From Negadavirga shengliensis (lineage in GTDB: Bacteria > Bacteroidota > Bacteroidia > Cytophagales > Cyclobacteriaceae), in assembly GCF_042652345.1 (NCBI RefSeq), contig NZ_JBHSJJ010000007.1, positions 288,191 through 352,190 of the forward strand: a stretch of 64,000 bases of DNA. The letters are read 5' to 3'. The translations under genes were made by a program, and so were the position numbers. Numbering within the stretch: position 1 is the first letter of the stretch; each line of letters opens with the position of its first letter. Below the pieces are notes generated by a model, which saw nothing but the letters and a program-made list of their open reading frames with translations, was not told where the DNA came from and did no database searches. Below, in pieces: positions 1 through 8,304 of the stretch.

Positions 1-721
1 GCAGCATCAGCCACATGGCTTCCACGTAATCCTTTGCATGCCCCCAGTCCCTTTTGGCGTCCAGATTACCCATGTACAACTCCTTCTGCAGTCCCAAAGC
101 GATCTTGGCTACTGCCCTGGTGATTTTACGGGTAACAAAGGTTTCACCCCTTAAAGGTGACTCATGGTTAAAAAGTATGCCGTTGCAGGCAAACATGCCA
201 TAGGCCTCCCTGTAGTTCACCGTGATCCAATAGGCATACAGTTTGGCCACCGCATAGGGGGATCTGGGATAAAAAGGTGTGGTTTCGGATTGCGGCACGG
301 CCTGCACCAATCCGTATAATTCGGAAGTTGAAGCCTGGTAGACCTTTGTCTTTTTTTCCATCCCCAATAGCCTTACCGCCTCCAATATCCGCAAAGTACC
401 TACGCCATCTGCATTGGCCGTGTATTCGGGGGTATCAAAACTCACCTTCACATGGCTCATGGCCGCAAGATTATAAATTTCATCCGGCTTGGTTTCCTGG
501 ATGATCCGGGTCAGGTTCATGGAATCTGTCAGGTCACCATAATGCAGAATCAGCCGCTGATCCTCATCATGGGGATCTTGATAGAGATGGTCGATTCTAT
601 CCGTATTGAATAGGGATGCCCTTCTTTTGATCCCGTGTACTACGTATCCTTTTTCCAAAAGCAGCTCTGCCAGATACGCTCCATCCTGTCCTGTAATTCC
701 CGTAATTAATGCCGTTTTCAT
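1..721 (-). CDS. gmd: GDP-mannose 4,6-dehydratase, 3' end cut by window edge
   Basis: Converts GDP-D-mannose to GDP-4-keto-6-deoxy-D-mannose, the first committed step to GDP-L-fucose, in the cytoplasm. Translating the complement from the ATG at 721-719 gives an SDR-fold protein opening with the NAD(P)-binding motif GITGQDG at about residues 7-13, followed by STSELYG and the catalytic Y-A-V-A-K within a YPRSPY context. About 240 residues are present; the family usually has 340-380, so the C-terminus lies outside the window. It is on the same strand as fcl and manC but separated from fcl by about 350 bases containing hairpins, so it may have its own promoter. Identification is from motifs. Confidence 0.95.
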   Translation of the reverse strand, partial: MKTALITGITGQDGAYLAELLLEKGYVVHGIKRRASLFNTDRIDHLYQDPHDEDQRLILHYGDLTDSMNLTRIIQETKPDEIYNLAAMSHVKVSFDTPEYTANADGVGTLRILEAVRLLGMEKKTKVYQASTSELYGLVQAVPQSETTPFYPRSPYAVAKLYAYWITVNYREAYGMFACNGILFNHESPLRGETFVTRKITRAVAKIALGLQKELYMGNLDAKRDWGHAKDYVEAMWLML

Positions 722-832
722 TTTATTATTGTTTTTCAATGTATTGCCTAAAATATAATCTTTTGTAATATGGGTCCGGTGTTCAGTCAAGTATCAATTT
801 CCGGGTTAACTAACGAATTTATTGTCCACGCC

Positions 833-852
833 TTCCTGACCACAGTCAGGAA
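833..852. repeat. Perfect 8-bp hairpin (CACA loop)
   Basis: TTCCTGAC at 833-840 is the exact reverse complement of GTCAGGAA at 845-852. It lies downstream of fcl and upstream of gmd on the minus strand. Confidence 0.6.
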
Positions 853-927
853 TTCCGTTAATAGGCACGAGTTTTTTCCCAAAAACAGCAATTTCAGTTA
901 TATTATCCTTGTCCTTCGTGTTAATTC

Positions 928-953
928 CCCGAATCCCGTTGACCGGGTTCGGG
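928..953. repeat. GC-rich imperfect hairpin
   Basis: CCCGAATCCCG (928-938) pairs with CCGGGTTCGGG (943-953) apart from one bulged base. It resembles the CCCGAA-type palindromes seen elsewhere in this window (23717, 28791, 28846). Confidence 0.55.
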
Positions 954-1074
954 ATTTGTGGACAACCAAGGTCTCCCGGAAATCAGCAGCTTCACAAACA
1001 AAGGTGAATTTTCTGGTTTTCCGTTACTATGGAACTGACGCAAACAAGCCCTGAATACTACGGTTGACCTAATT

Positions 1075-2028
1075 CTAAAATTTCACTTCTTTTATCTGAC
1101 TGATGTTGCCGACAAACCACCGGTATGTATCCCGAACACCTTCCTCCAATCCTGTTTTGGCCTTCCAACCCGCTTCGGTCATTTTGGACACGTCCATGAG
1201 CTTCCGGGGTGTGCCGTCAGGTTTACCAGAATCCCAGATAATGTCTCCCTGGTGACCTGTAACTTTTTGGATCAGTTCGGCAAGTTCTCTGATGGTCAGA
1301 TCTTGCCCTGTTCCCACGTTATATAAATTATCTTCAAAACGGTTTTCCATAGCGAAGACTACCGCATCGGCCATATCATCAACATGTAAAAACTCCCTTT
1401 TGGGCGTTCCTGATCCCCATAAAGTCACCGGCGCATGCCCGTTTTCCCTGGCTTCATGAAACTTCCTCATCATGGCCGGCAATACGTGGGATGTCTCCAG
1501 ATCAAAATTATCATAAGGCCCATACAGATTGGTAGGCATGAGGCTGACAAAATCCTTGCCATATTGCTTCCTAATGGCCTCGCATGCCTTTACTCCGGAG
1601 ATTTTTGCCAGCGCATACCATTCATTGGTAGGCTCCAAAGGACCTGTGAGTAAATATTCCTCCTTCAAGGGCTGCGAAGCCAGCTTAGGATAGATGCAGG
1701 AGCTGCCGAGAAAAATAAATTTCCGGCAGTCGTGATGCAAGGCGCCGTCTATCAGGTTATTCTGGATCAACATGTTTTCCATTAAGAACTGGTAGGGATA
1801 GTTGTTGTTGGCCAATATGCCCCCTACCCTTGCGGCGGCATCGATGACCACCTCGGGATGATACTCCTTATAAAAGGCCCGAACAGCAGGCTGGTCCCTT
1901 AAATCAAGATCCTTGCTGGATTTTCCGATCAGGTTTGTATAGCCTTTTCTTTCCAAAGCCCTCCAAATGGCGGCACCCACCATGCCTTTATGCCCCGCCA
2001 CATAAATTTTTGAACTTCTATCTAACAT
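1075..2028 (-). CDS. fcl: GDP-L-fucose synthase
   Basis: Epimerase/reductase that turns GDP-4-keto-6-deoxymannose into GDP-L-fucose using NADPH. The 317-residue product starts MLDRSSKIYVAGHKGMVG, with the nucleotide-binding GHKGMVG loop, then the SSCIYP serine segment and the catalytic Y-A-L-A-K. Length matches the family (about 310-320). The frame is open upstream to 2088, but the ATG at 2028 is chosen because it places the start 4 bases after the manC stop and just before the conserved Rossmann strand; the longer version would overlap manC. It forms an operon with manC. Known family, high confidence. Confidence 0.95.
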   Translation of the reverse strand: MLDRSSKIYVAGHKGMVGAAIWRALERKGYTNLIGKSSKDLDLRDQPAVRAFYKEYHPEVVIDAAARVGGILANNNYPYQFLMENMLIQNNLIDGALHHDCRKFIFLGSSCIYPKLASQPLKEEYLLTGPLEPTNEWYALAKISGVKACEAIRKQYGKDFVSLMPTNLYGPYDNFDLETSHVLPAMMRKFHEARENGHAPVTLWGSGTPKREFLHVDDMADAVVFAMENRFEDNLYNVGTGQDLTIRELAELIQKVTGHQGDIIWDSGKPDGTPRKLMDVSKMTEAGWKAKTGLEEGVRDTYRWFVGNISQIKEVKF

Positions 2029-2032
2029 ATTA

Positions 2033-3028
2033 TCAGTGCAATAATTCCGGATTCTCTTTTTCCAGTTGCTCATAGATTTTTTTGACATCCTGGGCCTTTT
2101 CCTTATTCAGCACAAGGATCGCATCCGATGTCTCTACGAGAATAACATTTTCCATTCCCAAAAACTCAACCCTTTTTTCCGAGCCCAGCACCAGGTTGCT
2201 GCCTTTCCTTCTGGGATCACCTTCCCCAATATGTTCATACAGCGCCTCGAATGATCCCATATCTGACCAGGTAAAATCCGAGGGCACCACCTTTATTTTT
2301 TTAGAACGCTCCATTACCGCGTAGTCCACACTTATAGAGGGGATATTTTTGCTTGGTTCCAATGGCAAAAAACCGTTATCAGCCCCTGCCAATGCCTTTT
2401 GCGCGGCATCCAGTAAGGCGGGTTCATAAATTTTCAGCTCCTGAAGATAGATATTTGCTGAAAAACAAAACATCCCGCTATTCCACAGAAAATTACCACT
2501 CCTGACAAATTCTTCAGCAAGCTCGAGATCAGGCTTTTCCCTAAAAGAAACCACCTCGTTTCCCCGGTGCTCAATATAGCCGAAGCCGGTTTCCGGTCTC
2601 GCGGGCAACAAGCCAAATGTCACCAGATAACCCTCCTTCGCCAGCTCCACAGCTTTCCGAAGTGCTTTCTCATACCTGGGTTGATTGGAAATCAGGTGAT
2701 CCGAGGGGGTCACCAGCATGATGTCTTCCGGATCCAGCGACAACGCGGCAAATGCGATTGCGGCAGCCGTGTTTCTGGGCAACGCTTCCACGAGCTCCAG
2801 ATAATCTCCGGGGGATATTGAATGGAGACAATCTCTTGACAATTGGTAGTTGTCAATCCCACCGACCACCATCAACTTATCACAGATGCCCTTGTTTCTC
2901 TCCACTGTCAACTCAAAAAGGGATTTATTATCGAAGATGGGCAGGTATTGTTTAGGTCTGCTTTTTCTGGACAACGGCCACAGCCTGCTACCTATTCCCC
3001 CCGATAAAATTACGTTTACAATATTCAT
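2033..3028 (-). CDS. manC: Mannose-1-phosphate guanylyltransferase
   Basis: Makes GDP-mannose from mannose-1-phosphate and GTP, supplying Gmd/Fcl and mannosyltransferases. The 331-residue protein begins with the nucleotidyltransferase signature SGGIGSRLWPLSR followed by PKQYL, and contains EKPD and the sugar-binding LWNSGMF motif. It is the single-domain form, without the C-terminal phosphomannose isomerase cupin of the bifunctional enzymes. It is first in a minus-strand manC-fcl pair and lies back to back with the UpxY-like gene across a 300-base AT-rich spacer. Confidence 0.95.
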   Translation of the reverse strand: MNIVNVILSGGIGSRLWPLSRKSRPKQYLPIFDNKSLFELTVERNKGICDKLMVVGGIDNYQLSRDCLHSISPGDYLELVEALPRNTAAAIAFAALSLDPEDIMLVTPSDHLISNQPRYEKALRKAVELAKEGYLVTFGLLPARPETGFGYIEHRGNEVVSFREKPDLELAEEFVRSGNFLWNSGMFCFSANIYLQELKIYEPALLDAAQKALAGADNGFLPLEPSKNIPSISVDYAVMERSKKIKVVPSDFTWSDMGSFEALYEHIGEGDPRRKGSNLVLGSEKRVEFLGMENVILVETSDAILVLNKEKAQDVKKIYEQLEKENPELLH

Positions 3029-3077
3029 AAATATGAATTTAAAAATATTAATTAAGACAAATTCTTTTAAATGCCGA

Positions 3078-3111
3078 TTGGCCTTAAAGTTAGTAAAAGC
3101 GCCTATATTTG
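3078..3111 (+). promoter_or_regulatory. Candidate Bacteroidota promoter for the UpxY-like gene
   Basis: TTG at 3078-3080 and a full TAnnTTTG match (TATATTTG) at 3104-3111, separated by 23 bases, fit the Bacteroidota -33/-7 pattern. The start would be near 3118, leaving a 5' leader of about 210 bases before the ATG at 3328. The spacing is at the long end. A reverse-strand -7-like element (CAAATATA, 3142-3149) could serve manC, but no well-placed -33 box was found for it. Confidence 0.4.
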
Positions 3112-3327
3112 AGGGTAAAAGTAATAAAAAAAATCAAAATGCAAATATAAATATACAAAACACATATTTTTTTATTCAAAAATATATGTTTTGTTTTCTG
3201 GATGAAAAAGCCGGTACGGTTACAGTTCAACAAATATAGTCAATTTTCCAGCAGCCATTTTAAACCCAAAAAATCTTTGCAGATACTTCATTAATAAATA
3301 TTTTTGTCCTTTTAACCCTGAAAATTA

Positions 3328-3834
3328 ATGTCCGAAAAAACAAATTGGTTTGTCATGTATACCGCTCCGAGGGCAGAAAAGAAAGTGGCGCAGCGGCTTG
3401 TTGAAAAAGGGACTGAGGTTTACCTCCCCCTTATCGAAGAAGTCAGGCAATGGAGCGACAGGAAAAAAAAGGTTAAAAGACCGCTTTTCAACGGCTATAT
3501 ATTTGTAAGGACCAGCAGGGAACGTTTATGGGAGGCGCTCCAGGTCAGCGGAGCCGTAAAGTTTGTCAACTTTTCCGGTGAACACGCCGTGGTCCAGCAA
3601 AGTGAGATCGATACCATCAAAAGAATCATCGAAACCGGAGTGGCTGTGGAAGTGGAAACAGAAAACATCGAAAAAGGCGAAAATGTGAGGATATTGGGTG
3701 GGCCGCTGCAAGGCTTTGAAGGCGAATGTGTTCAGAAATCCAATCAGGATTATTTCATTATCCGGATTCCCAGCATCAACCAAAGCATGTTGGTCAATGT
3801 TCCCCGAAAATTCCTGGAAGTTTTGAAAGTTTAA
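3328..3834 (+). CDS. UpxY/NusG-like transcription antiterminator
   Basis: Specialised NusG paralog of the UpxY/RfaH/LoaP type. Such proteins bind elongating RNA polymerase and let it read through long polysaccharide operons. The 168-residue product has an N-terminal NGN domain (W-F-V-M-Y-T-A-P-R at residues 7-15, then the conserved FNGYIFV strand) and a C-terminal KOW domain (GENVRILGGPLQGFEG, about residues 114-129). Housekeeping NusG is usually encoded with ribosomal protein genes, so this solitary copy next to sugar-nucleotide genes is more likely operon-specific. It lies about 12 kb from the first BY-kinase gene, unlike classical UpxY, which is the first gene of its operon. Its target is an inference. 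Confidence 0.85.
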   Translation: MSEKTNWFVMYTAPRAEKKVAQRLVEKGTEVYLPLIEEVRQWSDRKKKVKRPLFNGYIFVRTSRERLWEALQVSGAVKFVNFSGEHAVVQQSEIDTIKRIIETGVAVEVETENIEKGENVRILGGPLQGFEGECVQKSNQDYFIIRIPSINQSMLVNVPRKFLEVLKV

Positions 3835-3939
3835 CGGTACCTGCATCCAGGATATTTGCAAAGTTTTATCAATAGAAAAGTAACAAGCCCGCCAAACGTT
3901 TTTAAGGAAAAACAGTTAAATGTTTAAAGATTTTAAAGG

Positions 3940-5727
3940 ATGAGCAAACACATATATGGCAGCGGGGTAATAGGTAACTGTAGCTATATCGCCCATGTTG
4001 AAAAAGACACCAATATCAGCTGGCTTTGTTTTCCCAGGTTTGACAGTGATTTCATATTTGGGGGCATGTTGGATAAAAACAAAGGGGGGAAATTTACCAT
4101 ATTGCCTCAAAAAGGCGATTTCAGTTCTGAGCAGCAATATCTGGAGAACACCAATATTCTGGAAACCTTCATCAAAACCGCTTCAGGGGAATCTTATAAA
4201 GTCACGGACTTTGCTCCAAGGTTCTTTAATTACGAGAGGTATTACAAGCCATTAATGGTGGTAAGAAAGATAGAACCTGTCATCGGTGAGCCCCGGATAA
4301 AAATAACCTGCAAGCCGGTAACGGCTTATGGGACAAAAAGTCTTACGCCATCGCCTGGAAGTAACCACATCCGCTATTCCGGCATGGATCAGGAAATAAG
4401 GCTCACCACCAATGCTTCTCTCACCTACATATTGGAAGAAAAGGAGTTCCGGTTGCACCGCCCCGTTTACCTCGTATTCACATATGGGAAGCCGCTGGAG
4501 GCCCCTATTGAGAGCACGGTGGAGCGGTTTCTTCAATCCACCACCCAATATTGGCGAAAATGGGCCAAGTCCACCAGCATACCCAACTTTCATCAACGGC
4601 TGGTCGTCAGATCGGCTCTGGTTCTGAAAATCCACCAGTACGAAGATACCGGGGCCATCATCGCCGCCTCCACCACCAGCCTGCCGGAGTCTCCCGATTC
4701 GGGAAGAAACTGGGATTACCGCTATTGTTGGATGCGGGATACCTATTATACCCTCAACGTGTTTAACCATCTGGGCCATTTTGAGGAATTGGAAAGCTAT
4801 TTTGATTTTATCCAAAACCTCCCCACGGACAAAAAAGGCAGGTATCAGCCTCTTTATGCCATCACCGGCTCACCTGAGTTGATAGAAAAAATCTGTGACC
4901 TGGATGGCTATCTCCAAAATAAACCGGTCCGGTTTGGCAACCAGGCCTATACCCATATCCAAAATGACCTGTATGGGCAGGTGCTGGTCAGTCTTCTTCC
5001 CTTATATGCCGATAAAAGGTTTATAGAATCTGAAAAAAGCCATTCCAAACCTTTTATCAACAACCTCCTCCATAAGATAGAAGAGACCATGCATGAAAAA
5101 GATGCGGGTTTATGGGAATTCCGGAACCTTCAACAGGAGCATTGCTATACCTTTCTTTTCCATTGGGCAGGCGCATGTTCTGCCATTAAAATGGCCGAAA
5201 GATTAGGGGATGAGGAGATGAAAGAGAAGGCAATCGAACTGAAAAAAACAGCCATAGATAAAATTGAAGCCTGCTATGTTCCCGAACTGAAGGCTTATGC
5301 CCAGTCCATAGGCTCCAAAAACATGGATGCCAGCACCCTACAGCTGATCACCATGGGGTATTTCGGGGATGATCTGGAAAGGGCCAACAATCACCTGAAA
5401 GCTTTGGAAAAAGAGCTGTTGGCGAAGGATTTCCTGTTTTACAGGTACCGGCATGAAGATGATTTCGGTGAACCTGAGACCACCTTTCTGATCTGTGCGT
5501 TCTGGTATATTGAGGCGCTTGCCTGTGTCAACAGGCTGGATGAGGCCATAGCGGGTTTTGAGTCTTTGAGCAAATATTGCAACCACCTGCTGCTGTTTTC
5601 AGAAGACGTGGATCAGAAAACCGGCAGCCAATGGGGGAATTTTCCCCAGGCTTATAGCCATGTGGGCTTGCTGAATGCCGCCTATCGGATTGACCAAAAG
5701 CTGGGCAAACCCGATTTCCTGATGTAA
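3940..5727 (+). CDS. Glycoside hydrolase family 15 protein (glucoamylase/trehalase-like)
   Basis: Probable inverting alpha-glucosidase of family GH15. The 595-residue protein starts with the GH15 N-terminal pattern (GSGVIGNCSYIAHV, WLCFPRFDSDFIFGGML), carries an N-terminal beta-sandwich over about the first 200 residues, then the (alpha/alpha)6 barrel with the hallmark RNWDYRYCWMRDTYYTL near residues 247-263. No signal peptide is seen, suggesting a cytoplasmic enzyme acting on alpha-glucans or trehalose. The ATG is preceded by AAAGG. It follows the UpxY-like gene by about 100 bases and may be independent of it. Substrate cannot be told from sequence alone. Confidence 0.85.
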   Translation: MSKHIYGSGVIGNCSYIAHVEKDTNISWLCFPRFDSDFIFGGMLDKNKGGKFTILPQKGDFSSEQQYLENTNILETFIKTASGESYKVTDFAPRFFNYERYYKPLMVVRKIEPVIGEPRIKITCKPVTAYGTKSLTPSPGSNHIRYSGMDQEIRLTTNASLTYILEEKEFRLHRPVYLVFTYGKPLEAPIESTVERFLQSTTQYWRKWAKSTSIPNFHQRLVVRSALVLKIHQYEDTGAIIAASTTSLPESPDSGRNWDYRYCWMRDTYYTLNVFNHLGHFEELESYFDFIQNLPTDKKGRYQPLYAITGSPELIEKICDLDGYLQNKPVRFGNQAYTHIQNDLYGQVLVSLLPLYADKRFIESEKSHSKPFINNLLHKIEETMHEKDAGLWEFRNLQQEHCYTFLFHWAGACSAIKMAERLGDEEMKEKAIELKKTAIDKIEACYVPELKAYAQSIGSKNMDASTLQLITMGYFGDDLERANNHLKALEKELLAKDFLFYRYRHEDDFGEPETTFLICAFWYIEALACVNRLDEAIAGFESLSKYCNHLLLFSEDVDQKTGSQWGNFPQAYSHVGLLNAAYRIDQKLGKPDFLM

Positions 5728-5790
5728 ACATCCGGTTTGTCTATCCTGGAGTGTACGGTAATCAGCCGGAATCAGCGTGGAGGCGGTGGT

Positions 5791-5869
5791 CATTCGAAGT
5801 CAAATTCTTCAAGCTTACTCCTTTCTTCTTAAAGGTACTGGTTTTTATAGTTTCCTGGTACCGCCCGCT
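5791..5869. repeat. Degenerate direct repeat, unit 1
   Basis: An approximately 79-bp segment beginning CATTCG and ending CTGGTACCGCCCGCT matches, with many substitutions and small indels, the segment at 5969-6045. Shared blocks include TTCAA, TACTCCT, GGTACTG and CTGGTAC. It is non-coding and probably a relic of a duplicated or mobile segment. Confidence 0.5.
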
Positions 5870-5968
5870 GTAGGTGATGTTATAGAGTGGTGCTTTTCTA
5901 TTGATTAGAAAGAAATTCTGACCAAGAAACTAGTTGCGAGTAAAGAGATTCAGCTTGAAGACGGCAGG

Positions 5969-6045
5969 CATTCGGAACGGTTTTCTTCAAACCTACTCCT
6001 AATTTCCTAATGGTACTGATTTTCATATTTACTGGTACGTCCGCT
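5969..6045. repeat. Degenerate direct repeat, unit 2
   Basis: Second copy of the repeat at 5791-5869, offset by about 178 bp. It directly precedes (in plus coordinates) the 3' end of the XRE antitoxin gene. No open reading frame covers either unit. Confidence 0.5.
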
Positions 6046-6073
6046 GGATTCAAGCCGATGTTGTGCTGCGCTT

Positions 6074-6373
6074 TTATTCTATCATCAGCGATATTTTCTT
6101 TCCTAAACCTATTTCCAATATCCTGTAAAGGGTTGAAAGCTGAATATCACTTTTCCCGTTTTCAATTCTGGATATAAAGCTTTTTTTTGTTCCTGTCTTC
6201 TCCGCAAGTTGTTCTTGGGTCATCTTGGCAAGTCTTCGCTCTTCCTTAATAAGCTCACCTATCGCAAAAGCCTTAGCCTTGGCTTCAAAAGCCATTCTCT
6301 TTTCTGAACCAATTTCACCGTACCTTCTTTCTAAATGTCGTTCAAAGGTTGTTATTGAAATATTGCTTCCCAT
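6074..6373 (-). CDS. XRE-family HTH antitoxin (HigA-like)
   Basis: A 99-residue protein with an N-terminal helical region (FERHLERRYGEIGSEKR) and a Cro/C1-type helix-turn-helix from about residue 41, with MTQEQLAEKTGTKKSFISRIENG as recognition core. This layout is typical of HigA antitoxins, which bind the toxin and repress the operon. The ATG at 6373 is chosen over an upstream in-frame TTG (6397) because the toxin-like upstream frame stops at 6379, leaving a normal short toxin-antitoxin junction. The partner toxin upstream is broken (see 6379-6628), so this is an orphaned or solitary antitoxin. Confidence 0.8.
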   Translation of the reverse strand: MGSNISITTFERHLERRYGEIGSEKRMAFEAKAKAFAIGELIKEERRLAKMTQEQLAEKTGTKKSFISRIENGKSDIQLSTLYRILEIGLGKKISLMIE

Positions 6374-6378
6374 TTTTA

Positions 6379-6628
6379 TTAATTTTTTTTTCTTCAAAAT
6401 ATTCTTCTTTGATTTTCAGTGCTTTGTCTATTTCCCTTTGAGGTGTCTTTTGTGACTTTTTTGAAAATCATTGAAAAGCACAATCAACCGCCTTCATCGA
6501 AACAGTAAAAAATTTTATCAATATTGCTGCTATATGCTATCCTAATTTCATAGAGACCTTCACAACGCTTCATCGATTTTTCCCTTTACCTTTTCTGGTA
6601 GCTTGTCGAAAAAATCGGTCAGGGCTAA
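6379..6628 (-). pseudogene. HigB/RelE-type toxin remnant, multiple frameshifts
   Basis: Reading the minus strand in alternating frames recovers a HigB-like toxin in pieces: ...DFFDKLPEKVKGKIDEAL, then EGLYEIRIAYSSNIDK with IFYCFDEG, then LIVLFNDFQK, then SQKTPQREIDKALKI ending EEYFEEKKN and a stop at 6381-6379. At least three frame changes separate them: a stop after IDEAL, an apparent single-base loss after DEG, and a shortened A-run after FQK. The order and wording match the Gp49-like HigB family, and the position immediately 5' of the antitoxin is as expected. No intact toxin can be made from this sequence. Confidence 0.75.
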
Positions 6629-6744
6629 AAGCGTGCGGCATCAGACCTGGAATAACTCTCTGCCAAGACCATGATTTATTAAAGGCAATTACTTTTAATT
6701 TAGTCCTTTCCCGCCGCTTGCTCTTAGCAATGTTGGGATGTCAT

Positions 6745-7588
6745 TTATTTTTTATCTTTTTTTATGTCTTTCAATATTTTCTTTTCCGCACTGTCAATTC
6801 TACGCTGAACTTTTTTCACATCTTCCGATGGAGGAAGATCCTCTGGTTTAACTCCTCTTTTCAAGAGCATTTTTCTTACTTCCTTGTTGTTGTCAATATG
6901 CTCTTTGCTTATTTCATGGTCTCCCGAAAGATCCTTATCCACTACATTATGACTGGTTAGCTCAGTCGCAAAATCCTTCGCTTTTATCATTAATGTCGGA
7001 AGAAAGTCCGCAAGAGGTCTGTTTGTTGGAACCCCTAACTTATCTTTCATAAACTGTGTGGATTTGCCACCATTAAAGCGCTTGGTCTCCTTTTGAACGA
7101 ATGATGGCAAAACTTCTATTGTCGACCCCCCGTTCATATATAATCCCTGATAATTTCTTTTCTGAATTAGAAAGCTTTTCTCTTGCATTTACCCTTGCAA
7201 TATCCAGTAGTCTTTGCTCTATCAGTTCTTGTTTTCTTGTCTGTACAGCAAAGTACGTTTGGGCAAATGCAATCTCAGGTTTTGAAGCATCTCCATTTTG
7301 CGCAACAAGGTAACAGGCGTATCTTGTCAGAGCAACATCCTGAACTTCTCTTTGTCCGCCTTTTCCAATTCCTATCATTTTGGTGACGCCAACGAAATGA
7401 TCCGATTCCTTTTCTCCTGAATGCTCACATGCCTTCACAGCTTTTTGAATAGTGTTAGTGAAATTTCGCCAATCGGAATAGCCTAAAATTTCTTGTAGTT
7501 CCCGTCCGCTCCAACATTCAAGTCCGTCTAAGTCGTAGCAAGCGTCTTCAAATTTTTCGAAAAGTTCAGATATAAGTTCTTTTTTCAT
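6745..7588 (-). pseudogene. dinD: DNA-damage-inducible protein D (DinD), frameshifted
   Basis: Two overlapping minus-strand frames together spell a full-length DinD-like protein. The first (7588 to 7073, 171 codons) starts MKKELISELFEKFED, includes ECWSGRELQEILGY and ends IIRSKGDQAL then stop. The second continues FNGGKSTQFMKDKLGV, RPLADFLPTLMIKAKDFATE to the stop at 6745. The join is at about 7075, where a short T-run (CTTTAATGG on the minus strand) appears one or two bases out of register. Intact DinD proteins are about 270-280 residues, matching the sum. DinD is an SOS-regulated gene usually found in accessory regions. A sequencing error is possible, but the neighbouring toxin is decayed too. 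Confidence 0.8.
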
Positions 7589-7735
7589 TCTGTAAATCCG
7601 TCTGTTATAATATACCCAACGTTGAAATAGTTCTTATAGAAAATCAGGGTTCTTTTTTCCCGATGCCATAAAGTTAACGAATAATGGAACATGAAAGGGA
7701 GAGATTAATATCGGTTTTTCGGGTGCAGCGCAGCC
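7589..7735. other. Short spacer after dinD remnant
   Basis: Nothing recognisable beyond general A+T-rich sequence. It separates the decayed accessory patch from the conserved zinc-ribbon gene. Confidence 0.3.
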
Positions 7736-8104
7736 CTACTCATCTTTGATGCGGACAACCAAAAACCGGTCACTCTCCAGCCTCAGATAACCGTAATCAT
7801 AACAATACCCATATACATTTCCTTTTTTGGTCGTGTAGGAATGGGTACGGTATTTGAATTGAAAGCCCAGTTCCAGAAGCCTCTCCCGGGTGATCTTCGC
7901 GGTGTTTTCCTCCTCCGGCAAGAGGGAAGCAAGGATGTTCCGGTTCTTCTTCAGGGCATTGTTGATTTTTCTGATCAGCTTGCTGTCCGATGATTTCAAC
8001 TGGTTGTTGAAATTATTACGGCAGGCATCATCACAAAATTTTTTATCGATTCTGCCAATTACCGGTTCTCCACAGCTCAGACATTTTTTTGGTTCTACAG
8101 CCAT
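7736..8104 (-). CDS. Conserved hypothetical protein with N-terminal zinc ribbon
   Basis: A 122-residue protein. Residues 8-30 carry four cysteines spaced as in a small zinc ribbon (C-L-S-C near 8-11, C-D-D-A-C near 24-28), within KKCLSCGEPVIGRIDKKFCD. The rest is a basic helical stretch (about 31-65) and a C-terminal alpha/beta segment (ELGFQFKYRTHSYTTKKG, YGYCYDYGYLRL). I recognise it as a type of protein common and unnamed in Bacteroidota, but cannot assign a function; nucleic-acid binding is a reasonable guess from the ribbon and basic helix. It is divergent from ssb. Confidence 0.7.
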   Translation of the reverse strand: MAVEPKKCLSCGEPVIGRIDKKFCDDACRNNFNNQLKSSDSKLIRKINNALKKNRNILASLLPEEENTAKITRERLLELGFQFKYRTHSYTTKKGNVYGYCYDYGYLRLESDRFLVVRIKDE

Positions 8105-8176
8105 AAAAAATAGGTTTTAATTAAAAATAAGACATAATATAATCGAAAAAAGTTATTTTTCAAATGTTTGCAAGCA

Positions 8177-8196
8177 TTTACAAACGTTTACAAACG
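8177..8196. repeat. Tandem 10-bp repeats upstream of ssb
   Basis: TTTACAAACG occurs twice head to tail (8177-8186, 8187-8196), with a degraded third copy after it (TTTAAACG about 8199-8206) and a related near-palindrome just before (AATGTTTGCAAGCATT, 8163-8178). The position between two divergent genes suggests a protein-binding site. Confidence 0.55.
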
Positions 8197-8304
8197 GATT
8201 TAAACGAAAAGCACCCGGATAATTTAATGCCGATCCGCCAATTTTGGAGTGTTCGTTTAAGGCCAAAAGCCTGAACATATTTTTAAACTTAAATCTTATC
8301 TGTT

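Larger units (their letters stand above)
722..1074. other. fcl-gmd intergenic spacer with two hairpins
   Basis: No convincing gene. Two inverted repeats are visible: a perfect 8-bp stem with a CACA loop (833-840 / 845-852), and a longer GC-rich stem with a single bulge (928-938 / 943-953). Neither is followed by a clear U-run on the minus strand, so they may be weak termination or mRNA-processing structures between fcl and gmd, or decayed palindromic repeats. A 94-codon plus-strand frame here has no recognisable composition and spans both hairpins, so it is not called. Confidence 0.5.

Noticed and set aside
770..1054. 94-codon plus-strand frame between gmd and fcl
   Set aside because: It spans two hairpins, has no recognisable domain and opposes the operon direction; it looks accidental.
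2850..3239. 129-codon plus-strand frame over the manC start and spacer
   Set aside because: Antisense to conserved manC codons and ends in low-complexity AT-rich sequence.
3328..3834. Housekeeping NusG
   Set aside because: It is not next to secE/rplK and sits by sugar-nucleotide genes; an operon-specific UpxY-type paralog fits better.
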